DNA of 64,000 bases from Pithys albifrons albifrons (Eukaryota > Chordata > Aves > Passeriformes > Thamnophilidae). How positions within the stretch are numbered: position 1 is the first letter of the stretch; every line of letters begins with the position of its first letter. A program made the position numbers and the translations under genes. Shown in pieces: positions 1 through 12,719 of the stretch. The stretch lies in contig NC_092462.1 of the NCBI RefSeq assembly GCF_047495875.1, positions 36,278,523 to 36,342,522 of the forward strand, written 5' to 3'. The notes under the pieces are model-generated. The model was not told where the DNA came from. It did not search any database and saw nothing but the letters and a program-made list of their open reading frames with translations.

Positions 1-2790
1 TGTTCAGTTTTCTTCTCAGTATTTTGCAAGTGCTGTTTAAGAGATCTTCAAACATAGTCAGTTTTGTGCATCTTCTAAAAACTTTATTCTTCATTCCTTG
101 AGTGAGGTAAAACCTATTAAATAAGCCAGAACTGCTGCCTGACTGAGTAAAGTGTATGCAATAGTGATCATCAGAAACAGATACATTGAATACATTTTTC
201 AATATGTTATTGCAAGTTAAGGCATTTACAGGATTGCTATACTACCATTTATTATGCTGCTCTGCATATTCAGTTCTTCTCTATTTTCATTTCCCCATTC
301 TCTTTATATAGAAGATACTCAGATACCTAGGTGAGAAGTTACTTCATGGCTATTATTGCTTTGCCATTAAACTGCAGTTAAGGGCTTGAGAAATACAAGG
401 GAGAATAGGAGACACGTTGTCTACAATTCGGCAGAGCTGTGTTTGTTGGCTTTTTACCAGGAAATCACCACTGTGATTGTCTCTGTGTATCAGGAAACTT
501 ATGGCTTTTAACCTACATCTATGAAAATAGCTCTATTCATGGCATAGTAATGAACAACTACTAACAAAAGACTTCACTTATTTCCCCAAACTGTCTGTAC
601 ATTACAGCAAGAAAGCTAATAGTCACATCTGGAGATGAACTGGCAAATATAGGAACTGCTCTAATGTAATGCAAAGAAACATTCTGAAGTAAACATATTA
701 CTGGTGATGAACTTTGTTAAAATGCAACAGTTTTCTCTCTTATCAAAGTTTCTTTTTCCTAATGGACTCATGAGCCATAAAGGGAAAGAATTGCTCTTTA
801 AAATGCAATCTTTCTTTCTAAATAACTGACAAAACAGTCAAGTACTTGCATGCTTAAGCATTTTACATGTTTCAGTGAACAAAATGCTTTTGTATTCATT
901 TAGTCAAGTGTTAAATATGTTTTAAGGCCCTGAGAACAGCATTTCAGAGCTGCTTTCTGGAACACATTTCTGTGATGAAATTATTTGTCAGCTGGTGATT
1001 GCTGGGAAGTAGAACAGACATTATTTACTTCAAATCTTCAGATTCTACTTAACACAGTCACAGAAAGAAAACTAATTACATAGGTCAGGATGTGAAGCTA
1101 TAAAAATACTCAGAGCACTATGCACCCACAGTGTGTTATGGAAATCTTAAAGACCTTTTCTTTTGCTGAATTAGTATTTTATTTCTACTGCTTCTAAAAT
1201 TAGCAAGGACCTGGAGGTCAGTGATTTTTGGTTTGGATGAGGCAAATTGATAAAGATGGCAATGTGTTGTTCACACATACTTTTTGCCCAAGCTGCGTTT
1301 TAATCTGTTCTTGGGATTTATGTTTTCAGTTTAGACAGTTTTCTTATGATTGATTACAAATGTGTTGCAGTTTGCTCATATGGCTGAAAAGACTGTGTTT
1401 TAAAGTCTGATTATTTCTGTTATTAATTTACTTTCATAAATTCTTACAAAGATAGCTGCAATTTACCGTATATAATTTTAAAATATACATCCTCAGTAAA
1501 CAAAGCACATCATTGTAGAATCCATTAGAATTTTTTTACCACTGGAGAGTGAAGATCAGTTCTTCTCATGTGATCATTTTACATAATTTAAAAAATGGAA
1601 GAATGTTGCACATTAATGAGCTCTGCTGTTTGAGAAATAGAAATTCTGCTGGTTTCTGTGCTTCATAGTGCCTTTGCCCTTATTCAAAGAGCAGTTCTTA
1701 GACTAGTGGAGTGATCATCCTCTGCAGCCTTGAAGTACCCAGCTCTCAGAATTCTGCTGTTAAATGTACAGGAAACTAGTGTGCTGTGTGTATCAGATTG
1801 CATCCCCAGGGTCAGTTCAGTCCAGGAGCACGCATGTGTGCTTAACAATATGGCTTCAGCTGCGTGTAACACAAGACTCAAAAAAGCTGATCTCAGTAGT
1901 TCAAAACCTAGCTTGTGTTACCCATTACTTTCCTGATAAGACCTTTCATGAGTCATTAATCTTCATCTGAGTCAGATAAGATCCAACGTGCTACAGTATT
2001 ACCAGACATGCCTCTTGCAGCAACACAGAAAAGACTGGTCTGCATTGCCAAAATAAAGGCATGTTTTCTGCAAAACAACTCTGTGCCAAATATTTAGTCA
2101 GTCATTCATTTTTAGCCCATTTCCAGTACAGGAAGGTTTTGGATACATTGACATTTATAAATGGAAAAATTTCACAACTTTTTTGTTAACTATCTAAACA
2201 ACACAGTTCTTCATTCCACAAAAAAACCTCCAAAACCAAACAAAACCCAGGAAAAAAGTCCCACCATTTCAAAATATTTTCTGCATTTGAACTATAAGAA
2301 AGAAGTTGACCTTACTGAACCTCCTCTACAGAATAATTTTCAGGTGAAAGTAGATTCTAAAATATTTTTTCTCACTTTACAGTTTGCTTTTATTACCTGA
2401 TTTTGTGATAATATGTGAGATTGTGTGTGTACATATCCAAGTTGCAAAATGTCTTTTTCTTTTTTGTTTTAATTAAACTGAATGTGATAAAACTTCCCTG
2501 CTTTGGTGTTGAGACTAGAAAATCAGCATAAGCTAAAGAAACTATAATTAATTGAGGAAACACACAATGTAACATTGTCCAAGTATAAAATTCTCTTGGT
2601 ATGCTGTGTAAATAGTAGGATTATTTAGATTAGCTATACTGTGAAATTTTTTTAAAAATAGAGTACCATTGCAAGTAGAGATAAAAATAAGGTGATTTGT
2701 TTGAGGAAACTGGAAAAAAATATGCATGAATAATTAAGTGTGTGTGGGAGAGGACTTAGGTTTTGTAAAATGGCAGGAGTGTTATACAAG
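1..2790. other. PALLD: PALLD intron, upstream part
   Basis: AT-rich non-coding sequence with no coding exon that I can recognise. It is assigned to the PALLD intron that ends at the acceptor at 4161-4162. The missing first half of the Ig domain completed by the exon at 4163 must be encoded upstream of this window, because I looked for it here and did not see it. Only short chance ORFs are present. The retroviral LTR at 2791 interrupts this intron. Confidence 0.7.
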
Positions 2791-3249
2791 TGTTGGGTCG
2801 ACAAGGATGCGGACTCTGCAAACCCCAATGCCCCTAAGACTGATATTGTACACTGGGATTACAAGGATGTGATGTAATAAAAAGCGCATCACAAACAAGT
2901 CTTCCCTATTTTATTTTCCCTTAGTCATTCCCCATCCAAGTTTCTTCTTCCCATGATCCCCTAGGGAGCCTTTCCACCCTTTCTCCCCATTGTTTATAGT
3001 TCTGTATCCTCATTGGTTCTTATCCCTGTTGTCTGATTGGCTGTTTTAACATTCCACCCCTTTACCCTATTGGTCCATTTTCAATCCTTCATTTGCATGT
3101 TCCTTGACCAACAGGAAGCTTTGTATCGCCCACCTTTCCAGAACCTTCCCTGACTGAGGTTATATAAACGAGGCGTCCAAATAAACTTTGCTTCTTCTGC
3201 CACCAAACCTCCTGGTCTCCAGTCATCCTTCCTTTGCAGCTGCCGAGCA
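2791..3249 (+). mobile_element. Endogenous retrovirus LTR
   Basis: A 459-base block with the layout of a retroviral long terminal repeat. It begins TGTTGGG and ends AGCA, fitting the TG...CA rule. Three inverted CCAAT boxes (ATTGG at 3012, 3036 and 3069) precede a TATA box (TATATAA at 3161-3167). A polyadenylation signal AATAAA (3180-3185) and a pyrimidine-rich stretch follow. Immediately after the CA end comes a primer-binding-site-like sequence (see 3251). The LTR is in the same orientation as PALLD. The boundaries rest on motif logic, not on alignment to a second copy. No gag, pol or env coding sequence follows, so this is a non-coding remnant. Confidence 0.68.
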
Positions 3250-3342
3250 TTGGGGGCTCAGGTGGGCTTGGTGCAGGGAGAGCCTTTCCTAGCTCTGGGG
3301 AGATATCCTCAGAGCAATTTCCACCACTGGCAAGTGTGCCCA
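3250..3342 (+). mobile_element. ERV primer-binding site and leader remnant
   Basis: One base after the LTR end lies TGGGGGCTC (3251-3259), identical to the first nine bases of the tRNA-Pro primer binding site of many gammaretrovirus-like (class I) elements. Most of the next nine positions are diverged but keep a GGG. About 70 further bases may be leader sequence before unique intron resumes. A CAAG at 2787-2790 just before the LTR recurs at 3331-3334, a possible but weak (4-base) target-site duplication. The remainder of the provirus is absent. Confidence 0.5.
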
Positions 3343-4162
3343 TTATAAGTGGATGGAATTGATTCAGAAAAAATTACTGTGAGCTCCAGCATAGTATCTT
3401 TCCTGCAACTTTTCTGATAGAGGCCCTGGTATAATCAAAGCATATACTATAGCTTATCACAGTAGAAGGAACAGATTTCATCAGCTGCAGAATATGTCTG
3501 TGTCACAGCATTCTGAAGGGTTTCTAGGGATAGTGTTTTGTACTATGTTTTCAGTTTATACATTCTCACTTCTGTGCAGACAGAGACACAAATTGTTTTC
3601 CCAAACTCTGAGTAATAGGAATGTTTATGCATCTGGAGTTTTTAATTCTGCTTAGTCTATACAGAAGGGTTAATTGGAAGTGGTGATAAAATACTTCCTG
3701 GTTTTACTGTGACTGGAATTTGATCTGAGACACTGCATTACATACAAAAAAACCTCAGAGAAAGAAAGAATTGTGTGACATTTGTACTGGTGGTGTTATT
3801 TAGAGACACAAAAAGAGCTTGCAAGGATTCACTCTTTATCAAAACCATTACATTGATTTATATTCATTAGTACTAAACTGCATAAAAATTACGATATTAA
3901 GAGTGTAAAATTACTGCACACACTTGTGACTGCAAAAGTACCATTCAAGGCAGTTTTGAAAACTTAGCTTGATGAATTTACTTGCTTCAGACACAAAGTA
4001 ATTTCCCTTAAAGCCATTTATGTTGGAAGCTGTTTTGCAGTTTCACCAGTGTTTCTTTGTAAAAAGGAGTACTTTCTGGTGTCCTTTTAACACACAATGC
4101 AAAAACATTACATGGTACTGTAAATAGTTTATGATACACTTTATTTTTCTCTTTATTTCCAG
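3343..4162. other. PALLD: PALLD intron, end of upstream intron
   Basis: Non-coding intron sequence between the LTR remnant and the exon at 4163. It ends with a pyrimidine-rich tract and the AG acceptor at 4161-4162. No repeat or gene was recognised in it. Confidence 0.75.
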
Positions 4163-4282
4163 AAGAGATATGTACCCTTGTAATAGCGGAAACTTTTCCC
4201 GAAGATTCAGGAATTTTCACATGCACAGCAACAAATGAACATGGTTCAGTAACAAGCAGTGCACAACTAGTTGTCTGCTCAG
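4163..4282 (+). CDS. PALLD: Palladin internal exon, C-terminal half of Ig domain 2
   Basis: This 120-base exon is bounded by a T-rich tract plus AG (4161-4162) and a GTATGT donor (4283). It opens with the last two bases of a split codon and closes with the first base of another, giving 39 complete codons in between. The translation starts EEICTLVIAETFPEDSGIFT and has the I-set Ig signature D-x-G-x-F-x-C (Asp at 4204, Cys at 4222-4224), then an N-E-H-G turn and the SAQLVV final strand. The wording matches the second Ig domain of long palladin as I remember the human protein. It differs from the paralogue myopalladin, which has a different strand after the Cys and a different linker. Palladin cross-links and scaffolds actin at stress fibres, focal adhesions and Z-discs. 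The first half of this domain and its first Cys lie on an upstream exon outside the window. Confidence 0.93.
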
Positions 4283-5044
4283 GTATGTGATGAAGGGAAA
4301 GAGGAGCTTTTAATCATAAATCTTACATAATTTTACCTGTGAAGTTATCCCTCTGCTTTCCTTGTGGCAAATACCTGCATTAAAGTAAGGTTTGTCAACC
4401 TCAGAGCATTCGTATAAAGCAAACTGAATATTTCTTTAGGCTCATTTACAGGTTTAATATTTTTATAAATGTGAAATACATTTTTAAAGTGTCTGCCACA
4501 AGCCTGGCATATTTTTAAGCATTAGGGTTCTGAGACTAGATGGCAGCAGAGGCAAAATGAAAGATGAAATTATGCTACCAAAGGTGGCATATGCCTTTTG
4601 TAAAATAAAACACTGTGACATGGTATGTTTAGTTTTGTAATATGTTTCCATACATATTGTTGTGGAATGCACTAGCCCAGCTGCCATTGAAAACTTGGCA
4701 TGTATACATACCTTCATCAGCATTTTTGAGTTATTTGTTCTTAAATTATCCTGAAACTTCATGAAGAGGAAGTGCTGTTTCAGCTGTTGTTGTCCATATT
4801 TGCCAATCTCATTCAGTGACTGGATTCCTGAAATAGATTTAGACAAGATCCATAAGGTTCCTAGTTGTGCCTTTTGTGTGGAGCAAACTCAGAAAATAAA
4901 TGTATCTAATTCAGCATAAATTATCAATAGGAGAACTTAAAAAATATCTGCACAAAACCTTTACAAAACTGAAAATACAGAATGTATATACTATGTACTT
5001 TGTCTGTGATTTGTTGAAAATACTTTTTTTTTAATTTCTTTTAG
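4283..5044. other. PALLD: PALLD short intron (762 bases)
   Basis: Intron between the two coding exons, from donor GTATGT to an acceptor preceded by a long T-rich tract (about 5023-5042) ending TTTTAG. The reading phase is preserved across it: the G ending one exon plus CC opening the next makes an Ala codon. The 120-aa minus-strand ORF inside it resembles nothing I know. Confidence 0.9.
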
Positions 5045-5387
5045 CCAATTTAGAAAGCTCTACTCATGAATCACTAATAAGAGAATCCAATAGTGATGAT
5101 TTCCATCATTTCCCACCTCTTCCTCTGGTTGAAATTAGCTCTCTTGAGCTTCCCCCAAAGAACCTTACTGAGACCCACCCAGCAAACAACAGTGAGTTAA
5201 AATCTAGTGTGACAGACCTTCAACAACATCTCAGTTCGTCTGAGGAAAAACCAAATGGGATCCATCCTGTTCATGGAATAAACGGAATGATTAGCAGCAA
5301 ACCAAATGGTGATAAATCCATCCCACCTCCAGCTGTCTTGCTTTCACCCACAAAGGAGCCACCACCTGTGCTTGCCAAACCAAAGCT
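5045..5387 (+). CDS. PALLD: Palladin internal exon, linker between Ig domain 2 and the proline-rich region
   Basis: A 343-base exon that continues the frame of the previous one (113 complete codons). It ends after CT of a Leu codon at a GTGAGT donor (5388-5393), so the next exon begins with the third base of that codon. The product is a low-complexity, probably disordered linker rich in Ser, Asn and Pro. It contains SNSDDFHHFPPLPL early and SPTKEPPPVLAKPKL at its end. The second is a hallmark of the palladin/myopalladin family just before the proline-rich region; the first fits palladin, not myopalladin. FPPLP (5110-5124) conforms to the F-P-x-hydrophobic-P core bound by EVH1 domains of Ena/VASP proteins, where I recall FPPPP in human palladin. 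No later palladin exon is visible in the window. Confidence 0.93.
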
Positions 5388-8300
5388 GTGAGTAGTTTTG
5401 TTTGGTTTTGTTGTTTCCTGTAAACTTGATATTTGTTGACAGCAAATTTTTGCCTGAAGCAATTCAGTGTTAGACAAATGGACAGTGACTGTGCCCATCC
5501 TTTGAACAATCTTCTTGCTGCTGTGATTCATGTTCCAAAGAGCTGAATACAAGAGAGAATTGTGTTCTTTACATAGTGCTACATCAAAGGGAAGTACATT
5601 ATTTATACTAAGTCTTTAGAGATGTTTAAGATAAAGTCACAAAAAGAGAAATAGTGGTAGTGGCTGTTGTTTTGTGCCCTTTTTTCCTAGTCACTGTACC
5701 TAAAGATCATAATGCCCTGAGATTTTTGACTGCTATTTCTGTTTTGGTACTGGCTAGTGACTTTTATTCTGAATGTTCTTGGATTTGTGTAGTCAGTGGT
5801 TATTTGGGTGTGTACTGTTTTTATTATTTCTTATATTCTGTTTATATATAACCTGTATCTCATTTTGCTGTCAGCCAGAGCACAATAGCTCTTTTATAAC
5901 TAAAAATTTGAAAAGGCAAAGCTCTAGGAAATGAGAGAGAAATAAGTGGAAAAAAGTTATAGCAACACTTTTACCTTATGTTGTGATTATATCTCACTTA
6001 TGCATGAGCGATCTTATGCTGACTATTCATTTGCACCTTGATTTTAGTATTGTGCAGACTCCTCTTTTCTATCTCTTTCAAGAATTTTCGGAATGTGATA
6101 AAGGAACTAAAATGCTGCTTTATTTCATTTGCATCAATAGTAAGAAGAGATGATTAATTATAAAAATTTGTTTAAGAGGAAACTTTAAACATGGTCTTCA
6201 AGCTTAGTGAGGTTAGTTGCTTTATTACATGTTTTCACAGCATAACTTGCAAAATATAAAAGTGCTGTTCTTTTAGCATTCATACTGAATTTAACACACA
6301 AAAATACGTGCTTGCGGCAGCAAGCCAATAGTATTCCCTTTCTTCTCTCATCATTTTTTCTTTCTTTTGCTCTTTGTGATTCTAAGCAGTCTCTGATAAC
6401 TATAGAAGAGAAGGAGGAGTGAAAGACATGGAAAGACAGAGTGGTGAAATAGCCATGTATATGGTAGTGGTTTTTTGTATGTAAGGGAGGTTGCTGAGAA
6501 TGGCAACTTGCAGATGATCTGATATGCAGTAAGCTGGGTGGTCCTGTACCCAGCATATCTGTTGCAAGACCCACTTCTGAAGAAAGGAGATAGCGGCTCC
6601 AGCAGAGCAGTTAAAAAGCAAATTTCATCCCAGAGCTTTCTTTCACAAAAATGAGGTTGCCTGAGATAAAGGAAAGAAGGTAGTGTAAAAGACTTCCCAT
6701 TGTATAATGTTCACTGTTATGTGTGCAACATTTGTTTTGTTTTTAAACATAGAACCAAAATATAAACAGAAGTGATGTGAGAGGGATGCTATAACTAAAA
6801 TTCTCTCAGTTGCTGATGCCCAAATTGATGACCTTGGAATCCCTAGAGTAATTGTACTGGAGTCCTGTATTTTGCCATTAACAACACTTGATACACAAGA
6901 GGCTGATCTTGATTGCAGTCAAGATACATGTTTTGCTTGGCCAGAGCTAGTGTAAGTCTAAGCTGCTGTCAGAAATTGAAATCTTTCCTTCCCCTCAGCA
7001 CAGTGAGAGCATAAGAAGGGGAAAGGTTGCCAACAAGAGGAAAACTGCATCCCTAGTCAAAGAGAACGAAATAATCACATTAAAATTAGCTGAGTAGTAA
7101 AGCAGCTATCTCAACCATGAGAATGATCCCTCTTGTAAAGAACTCATGTATGGAATTATATCTGTCCAGAGTATTAGATGATAGAATCTGCTTATACTAA
7201 TAATGACATAGCAGTGAACATATTTATTATAGCCTTTTTAAAAATTATTTAGACATTGAAATGAGCTATGTAGAAAGTTTGAAGCTTCTGAATACCATTA
7301 GTAATTCTTATTTTTCATGAAGACTGATTCTGATTTTAAAATTCCTAAAGATTCTTTTGTTTTCAAGCTTATCTTACATCATAAATTACTTAACAGGTTT
7401 ACCTGTGAACTCTGAAAATAGTTTATTCAGCCAACACTGAAAGTAATTGTGAAGACTGGGAAAAATGGGCTGGTTTTGGTTTGATGTTATTATTATTATT
7501 ATTTTTAGGTTAACAAGAAGGAGAGACTGAGTACCTTCTTGAAATACATTTGCATCTTGGCAATGCAGCTGTAACCAACACCTATAAGTAATGATTTACC
7601 ACAATTCAGTCTAGTGCAAGAGCTGACATGCTAGAGAGAGCTACTATAGTTTTTTTCAGGCTTGAAAAACGTTTATAGAGTCCTAGAAAATGTTAAGTTT
7701 GTGATTATAGACACTTTAATAATCCTTAAGCCATTATTAGTTGTTCCCTGAATTTGGCACTGAGAATATTTGAGAGTTTAATGCCATAATATAAAGAATT
7801 TTCTGGGGAAAGTATATGTAGAATTAACTGGAAAAGCAGACAATGCCAGATATTTTGCTAAAGCGAAATTTAGAACACAATAATGCTAAACATAGTTAAA
7901 AGGCACAACATTTCATGATTCCTTGTTTGCAACGTGGGTTTCTGTGCAGCAGAGAGGAAGAAGTGTTGAACTGAGACCAAAAAAACCCCAAATTTCTGAA
8001 ATTCTGATCTCTGCTGCTGTGGCCTATTTCAGAACGTTATTGTGCCTTGGACTATGCCTTGGATTTTTCCAGTCAATGGTAGTGTAATGCACAGATGATC
8101 TTTCAGAAGATCCCCATGTTACCTTCACATACCTTGGATCTCTCAAAATTAGGCAAATGGTGTTAGTACTAATTTCAGTGTGTAACCTGTGTCTGAAAGT
8201 GCTGCCTTAAACCCCTCATAACCCTGAGTGTGAATGTCTGCAAAAAAGATAAAACGCTGTCCTGTAGAACTGTATATAACCTGTCCATGGTTTCAAGTGA

Positions 8301-11300
8301 AAGACTTGCATTCAAGTGGCTTAGAATTACTATTGTTTTTTCCATGTGTCTGTTAAAGCAGTAACAGAAAAGAAGATGGTGTTGGTATGATGACTGGATA
8401 TACCTGTATGATGTTTGTTGGCTTTGTAACAAGCCATCATTTTAAGGTTCACAGACTCAATGTAACTATACAATGTAGTGACAGAGTTTCCTGAACAGAG
8501 AGCTTCTCTTCAGATGTCTCCTGTTTTACTCTGTGTTGGAGTCTTATTCCAGAAGAGTGTAAGCTGAATGGGAGTTACTCTCTTCCATGCTTCTCCCTTG
8601 CAGATGCAGAGATCAAGTGCAGGTGGTCATAGCCTTTTTTTTATAGTTAATTCACGAAAATAAACTCAAAAGAAGCCAATAGGAAGTGCCTTGTTTGACA
8701 GCACTAAAATTAGCACAGCAATGCCTACCCCTGTATAATGATCAACATTTTATTCATTGCATTACTGTGAAAAGCAGTATTCTGCATGGACATGCCTCAC
8801 ACATGCTGTGAAGGTGATTTGTCAGAATTCCCGAGTTCCACCTCACCCAGTTCTCTTTGACAATGTTGTTTTTGCAGTGGAAATAAAAGAGAGGTATTTA
8901 TTTTGTAAAAAGAATATCAGTTAAAAGTGAAAACTAGTAAGGTATAAATTCTCACCTTTTATGAGTCTGTTGATAATCAGTGTTTTCTTTTACCCACATG
9001 GCTATACTGCTTCCTGTTTTTTCTGAAATTTTTGGGGGGGTTTATAATGTATTCAAAAGTCTTTGCTTTTTAACAATATACAGAAGAAATTAACCATGAA
9101 CATAATTAAAGGAATACCAAGCAGTTCAAATGTAACATCAGTAAGGAAAAGGTGAGATTATAATTAAAAATATTTTCAAAAGATTAGGAGTTAATCTGCT
9201 TGATATGCATCAAGGTCACTGCTGTGTGAGATGATCATTTCCTCAGCTGAAAGCCCTTGTGTTCATTCTGGTTGATTGTATTTCTTAGGCTGATTTACTT
9301 GTCATTTCAGTTTCCATTCCTCAGAAGATGAGTTTTCTTTCATGGTTTCTTGTGTTTTGTAATTGATGCCTCAGGTGTTTTTGGAAAGATGATAGTTCAG
9401 TCATTTCTGGAACATCTCTTCTGCCCTTTATAAAGTGTTTATTTTACTATTTTTCAGTCACCATTTAAATTATTCTTAACTTAATCTTTCTACTAGCATT
9501 TTGCCTAATATTGAGCTTATTTGTAAGATCTTGTGTCCTGACAGGCCTTGTGTTTTACAGATACTGCAAAAAATTATTATTTCCTATCTGCAAGAAGTAA
9601 GACACTGTTTAGACCATACTGAGAAAGTAGAATAGATTTGAACAGAAAAAAATATGTGAGAATAGGTAACAGTGCAGTGATTAATGCCTTGGGATGTAAA
9701 ACAGTCAGGTGTAAGTCATTAATCTGCCCAGCTTCCTGTAGCCCAGGGAACAGACGCTTGTGTTGACAGCTTGGAACACTTCACATTTACTCTCATGCAG
9801 AGCAGCAACATTCCGAAAATGGTAAGAAGCTGTGTGATATAAGAAAATGCTTTTCCATGCAGTTCTAGCAATGTATGTATGGATGTGATTTGTTGGAGCT
9901 GTCTAAATTAAGAAACACTGACCAAAGCAATGCTCAGCTCAAATGTTAAACAAATGAATTATTAAAGCTTTTGTTCAAAGTTATTATATCTGCTGATAAA
10001 AAGCTGAATAGATAACCGTTCTTTCATAGTTTGAATGATGCATGGAGCAGAGGTCTGCTGCCATTATTTGTATGAAACAAGAAGTAACAGAGACTTTCCC
10101 AACTATGGGAAACATAGTCCCCAACACTTATATGTAATTCAACAATGAACTATGTCCTACTGAGTTTTCCATACTTCTCCAAAAGTTAACTTAAGATTTA
10201 ATTTTGAATTAGAACTGTCAATCAGACATATGCACAGTATATATTCAAGATGTATTTGCCACAGCAAAAATGTGGGTAATGAAAGCTTTGTTATTACAGA
10301 AATGTAAGGATAAAAATAAAACATAGCTCTTACAAAAAATGTAAACTTATTCAAATAAAAATTTTAATCAAAAAGCATTGGAATGTGAAAAATCACATTA
10401 CAAATACATACTTCTACAGAGAATAAGACATTGCTTAGTATGCCTTGGAAGACTGATAGAAAAAAGGCATTATTTATCATTGAGGTTCTCATATTCCATA
10501 ACACTGAGCAAAATTCGAAGTTACAATTTTTTTTTTGAAATTGTAATTTTATTTGGAAATGAACAAGACAATCTTCACCTGTATAAGGAAATTGTGGCAC
10601 ACCTACTTTGCCTAGGAGCTAGTGATCACAGTGATCATGTAACTTTGCAATCATCAACAAAGGTCTATCCAGATCCTTTTGTTTTGTCTGCTGTGCTCTT
10701 TGAAGATTGATAAGGACCTTTGGATCCCTATGTTGCTGATAAGGTCTACCCATAATAAAACTTTAATCTACACATATTTTCTACTGTGGTAGAAATAACT
10801 AATGCTAACTAAATTTGTTACAATTTAAAGCAGAATAACTGCACACATGATTAAATACAAGTTCTGAGCATTTTCTACAACTGTTTTCGAAATTAATATA
10901 TGAATGGTTCATTTGTGATCCTTCTGTTTCTCTCATTTTATACAAATACTTTTTTAACAGGATTGGAGTTAAACCAAGGAGAATTTTTGTGAAGCATTTC
11001 CATTTCAGCAACCAACTGGCACTTGTACTAGGAATAGAGTTTATAATTTACTAATAACAAATAATATATGAAAATTGAGCAGACTAAGAGAGAATATACT
11101 AAGAAATAGAAGGTTTCCTCCATTTTCTCATATAATTTTCTTATGCAGAGGTTGCAAATCCTAAGTAACAAAAAGTGTTGTAGTGCCTCATGACACACCT
11201 GTGGACTGAATGCAGTGGGTTAGGTTAGTTTAAAACAAGATAAGAGTTGACTTCCTTAGTGATCTTGGATCACTGTGAAAAACCTTGAAATCACTGAAAG

Positions 11301-12719
11301 ATGGAAGAGAGGGAATAGGATGTGTTACAAAATACAGGTTGAAAGTCACATTTGTTTATCATGCTCTGTATCTCTGTTTTAAAAAATCAAGAGAGGTTTG
11401 GTTTTGCTAAAAAAAGCATTGATCAGTGGAACAAAGTTTGAGAGTTTTGTGGTGGACTAGAGTGATGTTTACAGGCGGAAGAGATGAAAAATGCATCTGT
11501 AGAGACAGGTACTTGTTTTAAAAAGTACTAAAGGAGACCCAATGAGAGGACTAGAATCAAAAATATTGTTCTCCTTTCTTCAAGTTATAATGGTGCTAAA
11601 TACTAGATCTTCCTGCAAATCTTTAAGCTGTTCTGTCTTTATACCCTTATGACAAATGACACATGGTTCTTCCCTAGAGAACTGCAAACAATTATCACCA
11701 TTTTTCTGATAAGAAAGAAGACACAATTTTGCTGAGAAAACTAGATTGTCTGTACTGGATATGTTAATAAACATAAGTGTAAACACATAATGCTCGTGTG
11801 AAAATTCCATAATTGTGTCAATTTTTAACTCAAATGGGACTGCACGAAGTTGAAGAGATACAGCATTATTCCAGTTTCCCCTCAAAATTCTGCTGGATCT
11901 GATACTGCACAATAATGACCTGTTTGTCTGTATTATCCTAAATTGTTTTATGAGACACTTGTAGTCCTAGTGACTTCCATCATTCCTCATTTAGACACTT
12001 AGAGTGACACGAAAATGTGTCAGCAATTTTTTTTATTCCTCAATATAGTCACAAATAACTTGAACATTGAACTTATGTGCTGGTCAGTCTGCAGTAAAGG
12101 CAGCTTGCTTAGGCAGTAGAATGTAATTTTTTTATTCCAGTTCTTAAGGTGACTTTTTAATGAAACCTAAGAATAGATAGTAACTTGAAACTTTGAATAA
12201 AAATAAGTAATTATTTTCTATGCATATTCTGCTTTCAGTGACCTGAAATTGCTTATTTCGGACCAAGGAATAGCACGATCCAAAACTGGGAGCACTTATT
12301 GCTGAGAAATTTCCTTTTTACTAATGCCTTTGTTAACAGAGTGTCAAGGGGTAACCACAAATGAACTTTAAGCCTTTTAAAATATGCAGCAATAGAAGTC
12401 TGAATCTCTTTGTAACGATAGATATCAACAACAAGAGAGGTTAAAGGTGATATATTTCTCTTGTAGGCTTTTTTTCCATTTGGCACTGATGTTTTCTGAC
12501 CTTTAGTAGGTGGAGACACCTAATGGTACATCCTGTCTGTACAAAAACTAATCAGTATTTTAACAGGAAAAGTCAAACATCCTTGAAGTAGTTATATGTG
12601 TACTATGTGTGCCACTACCATGATATGCACACAGGACTTCTGTGTTTATTCGGATTTTTATTGGAAACCAACTGAGAGTAGTCCAGGTTATAGGAGAGGC
12701 AGTGACATGTGGGAAAATT
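5388..12719. other. PALLD: PALLD large intron, first segment
   Basis: Start of an intron of at least 58.6 kb. AT-rich sequence with no recognisable exon, RNA gene or full-length transposon. Only a short ATT microsatellite (7487-7505) and homopolymer runs stand out. The ORFs here, the longest about 130 codons on the minus strand near 6185-6574, match no family I know and look like chance. Confidence 0.75.
7487..7505. repeat. (ATT)n microsatellite
   Basis: About six uninterrupted TTA/ATT units within the large PALLD intron. Confidence 0.85.

Noticed and set aside
2787..3334. CAAG on both sides of the LTR-containing block as a target-site duplication
   Set aside because: Four bases is weak, and the downstream copy lies past the primer-site remnant, not at an LTR end. 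Kept only as a remark.
1..4162. Search for the exon encoding the first half of palladin Ig domain 2
   Set aside because: No reading frame with the expected Ig sequence was seen. The exon must lie upstream of the window.
4484..4846. 120-codon minus-strand ORF inside the 762-base PALLD intron
   Set aside because: It is antisense to a well-supported intron, with no recognisable domain.
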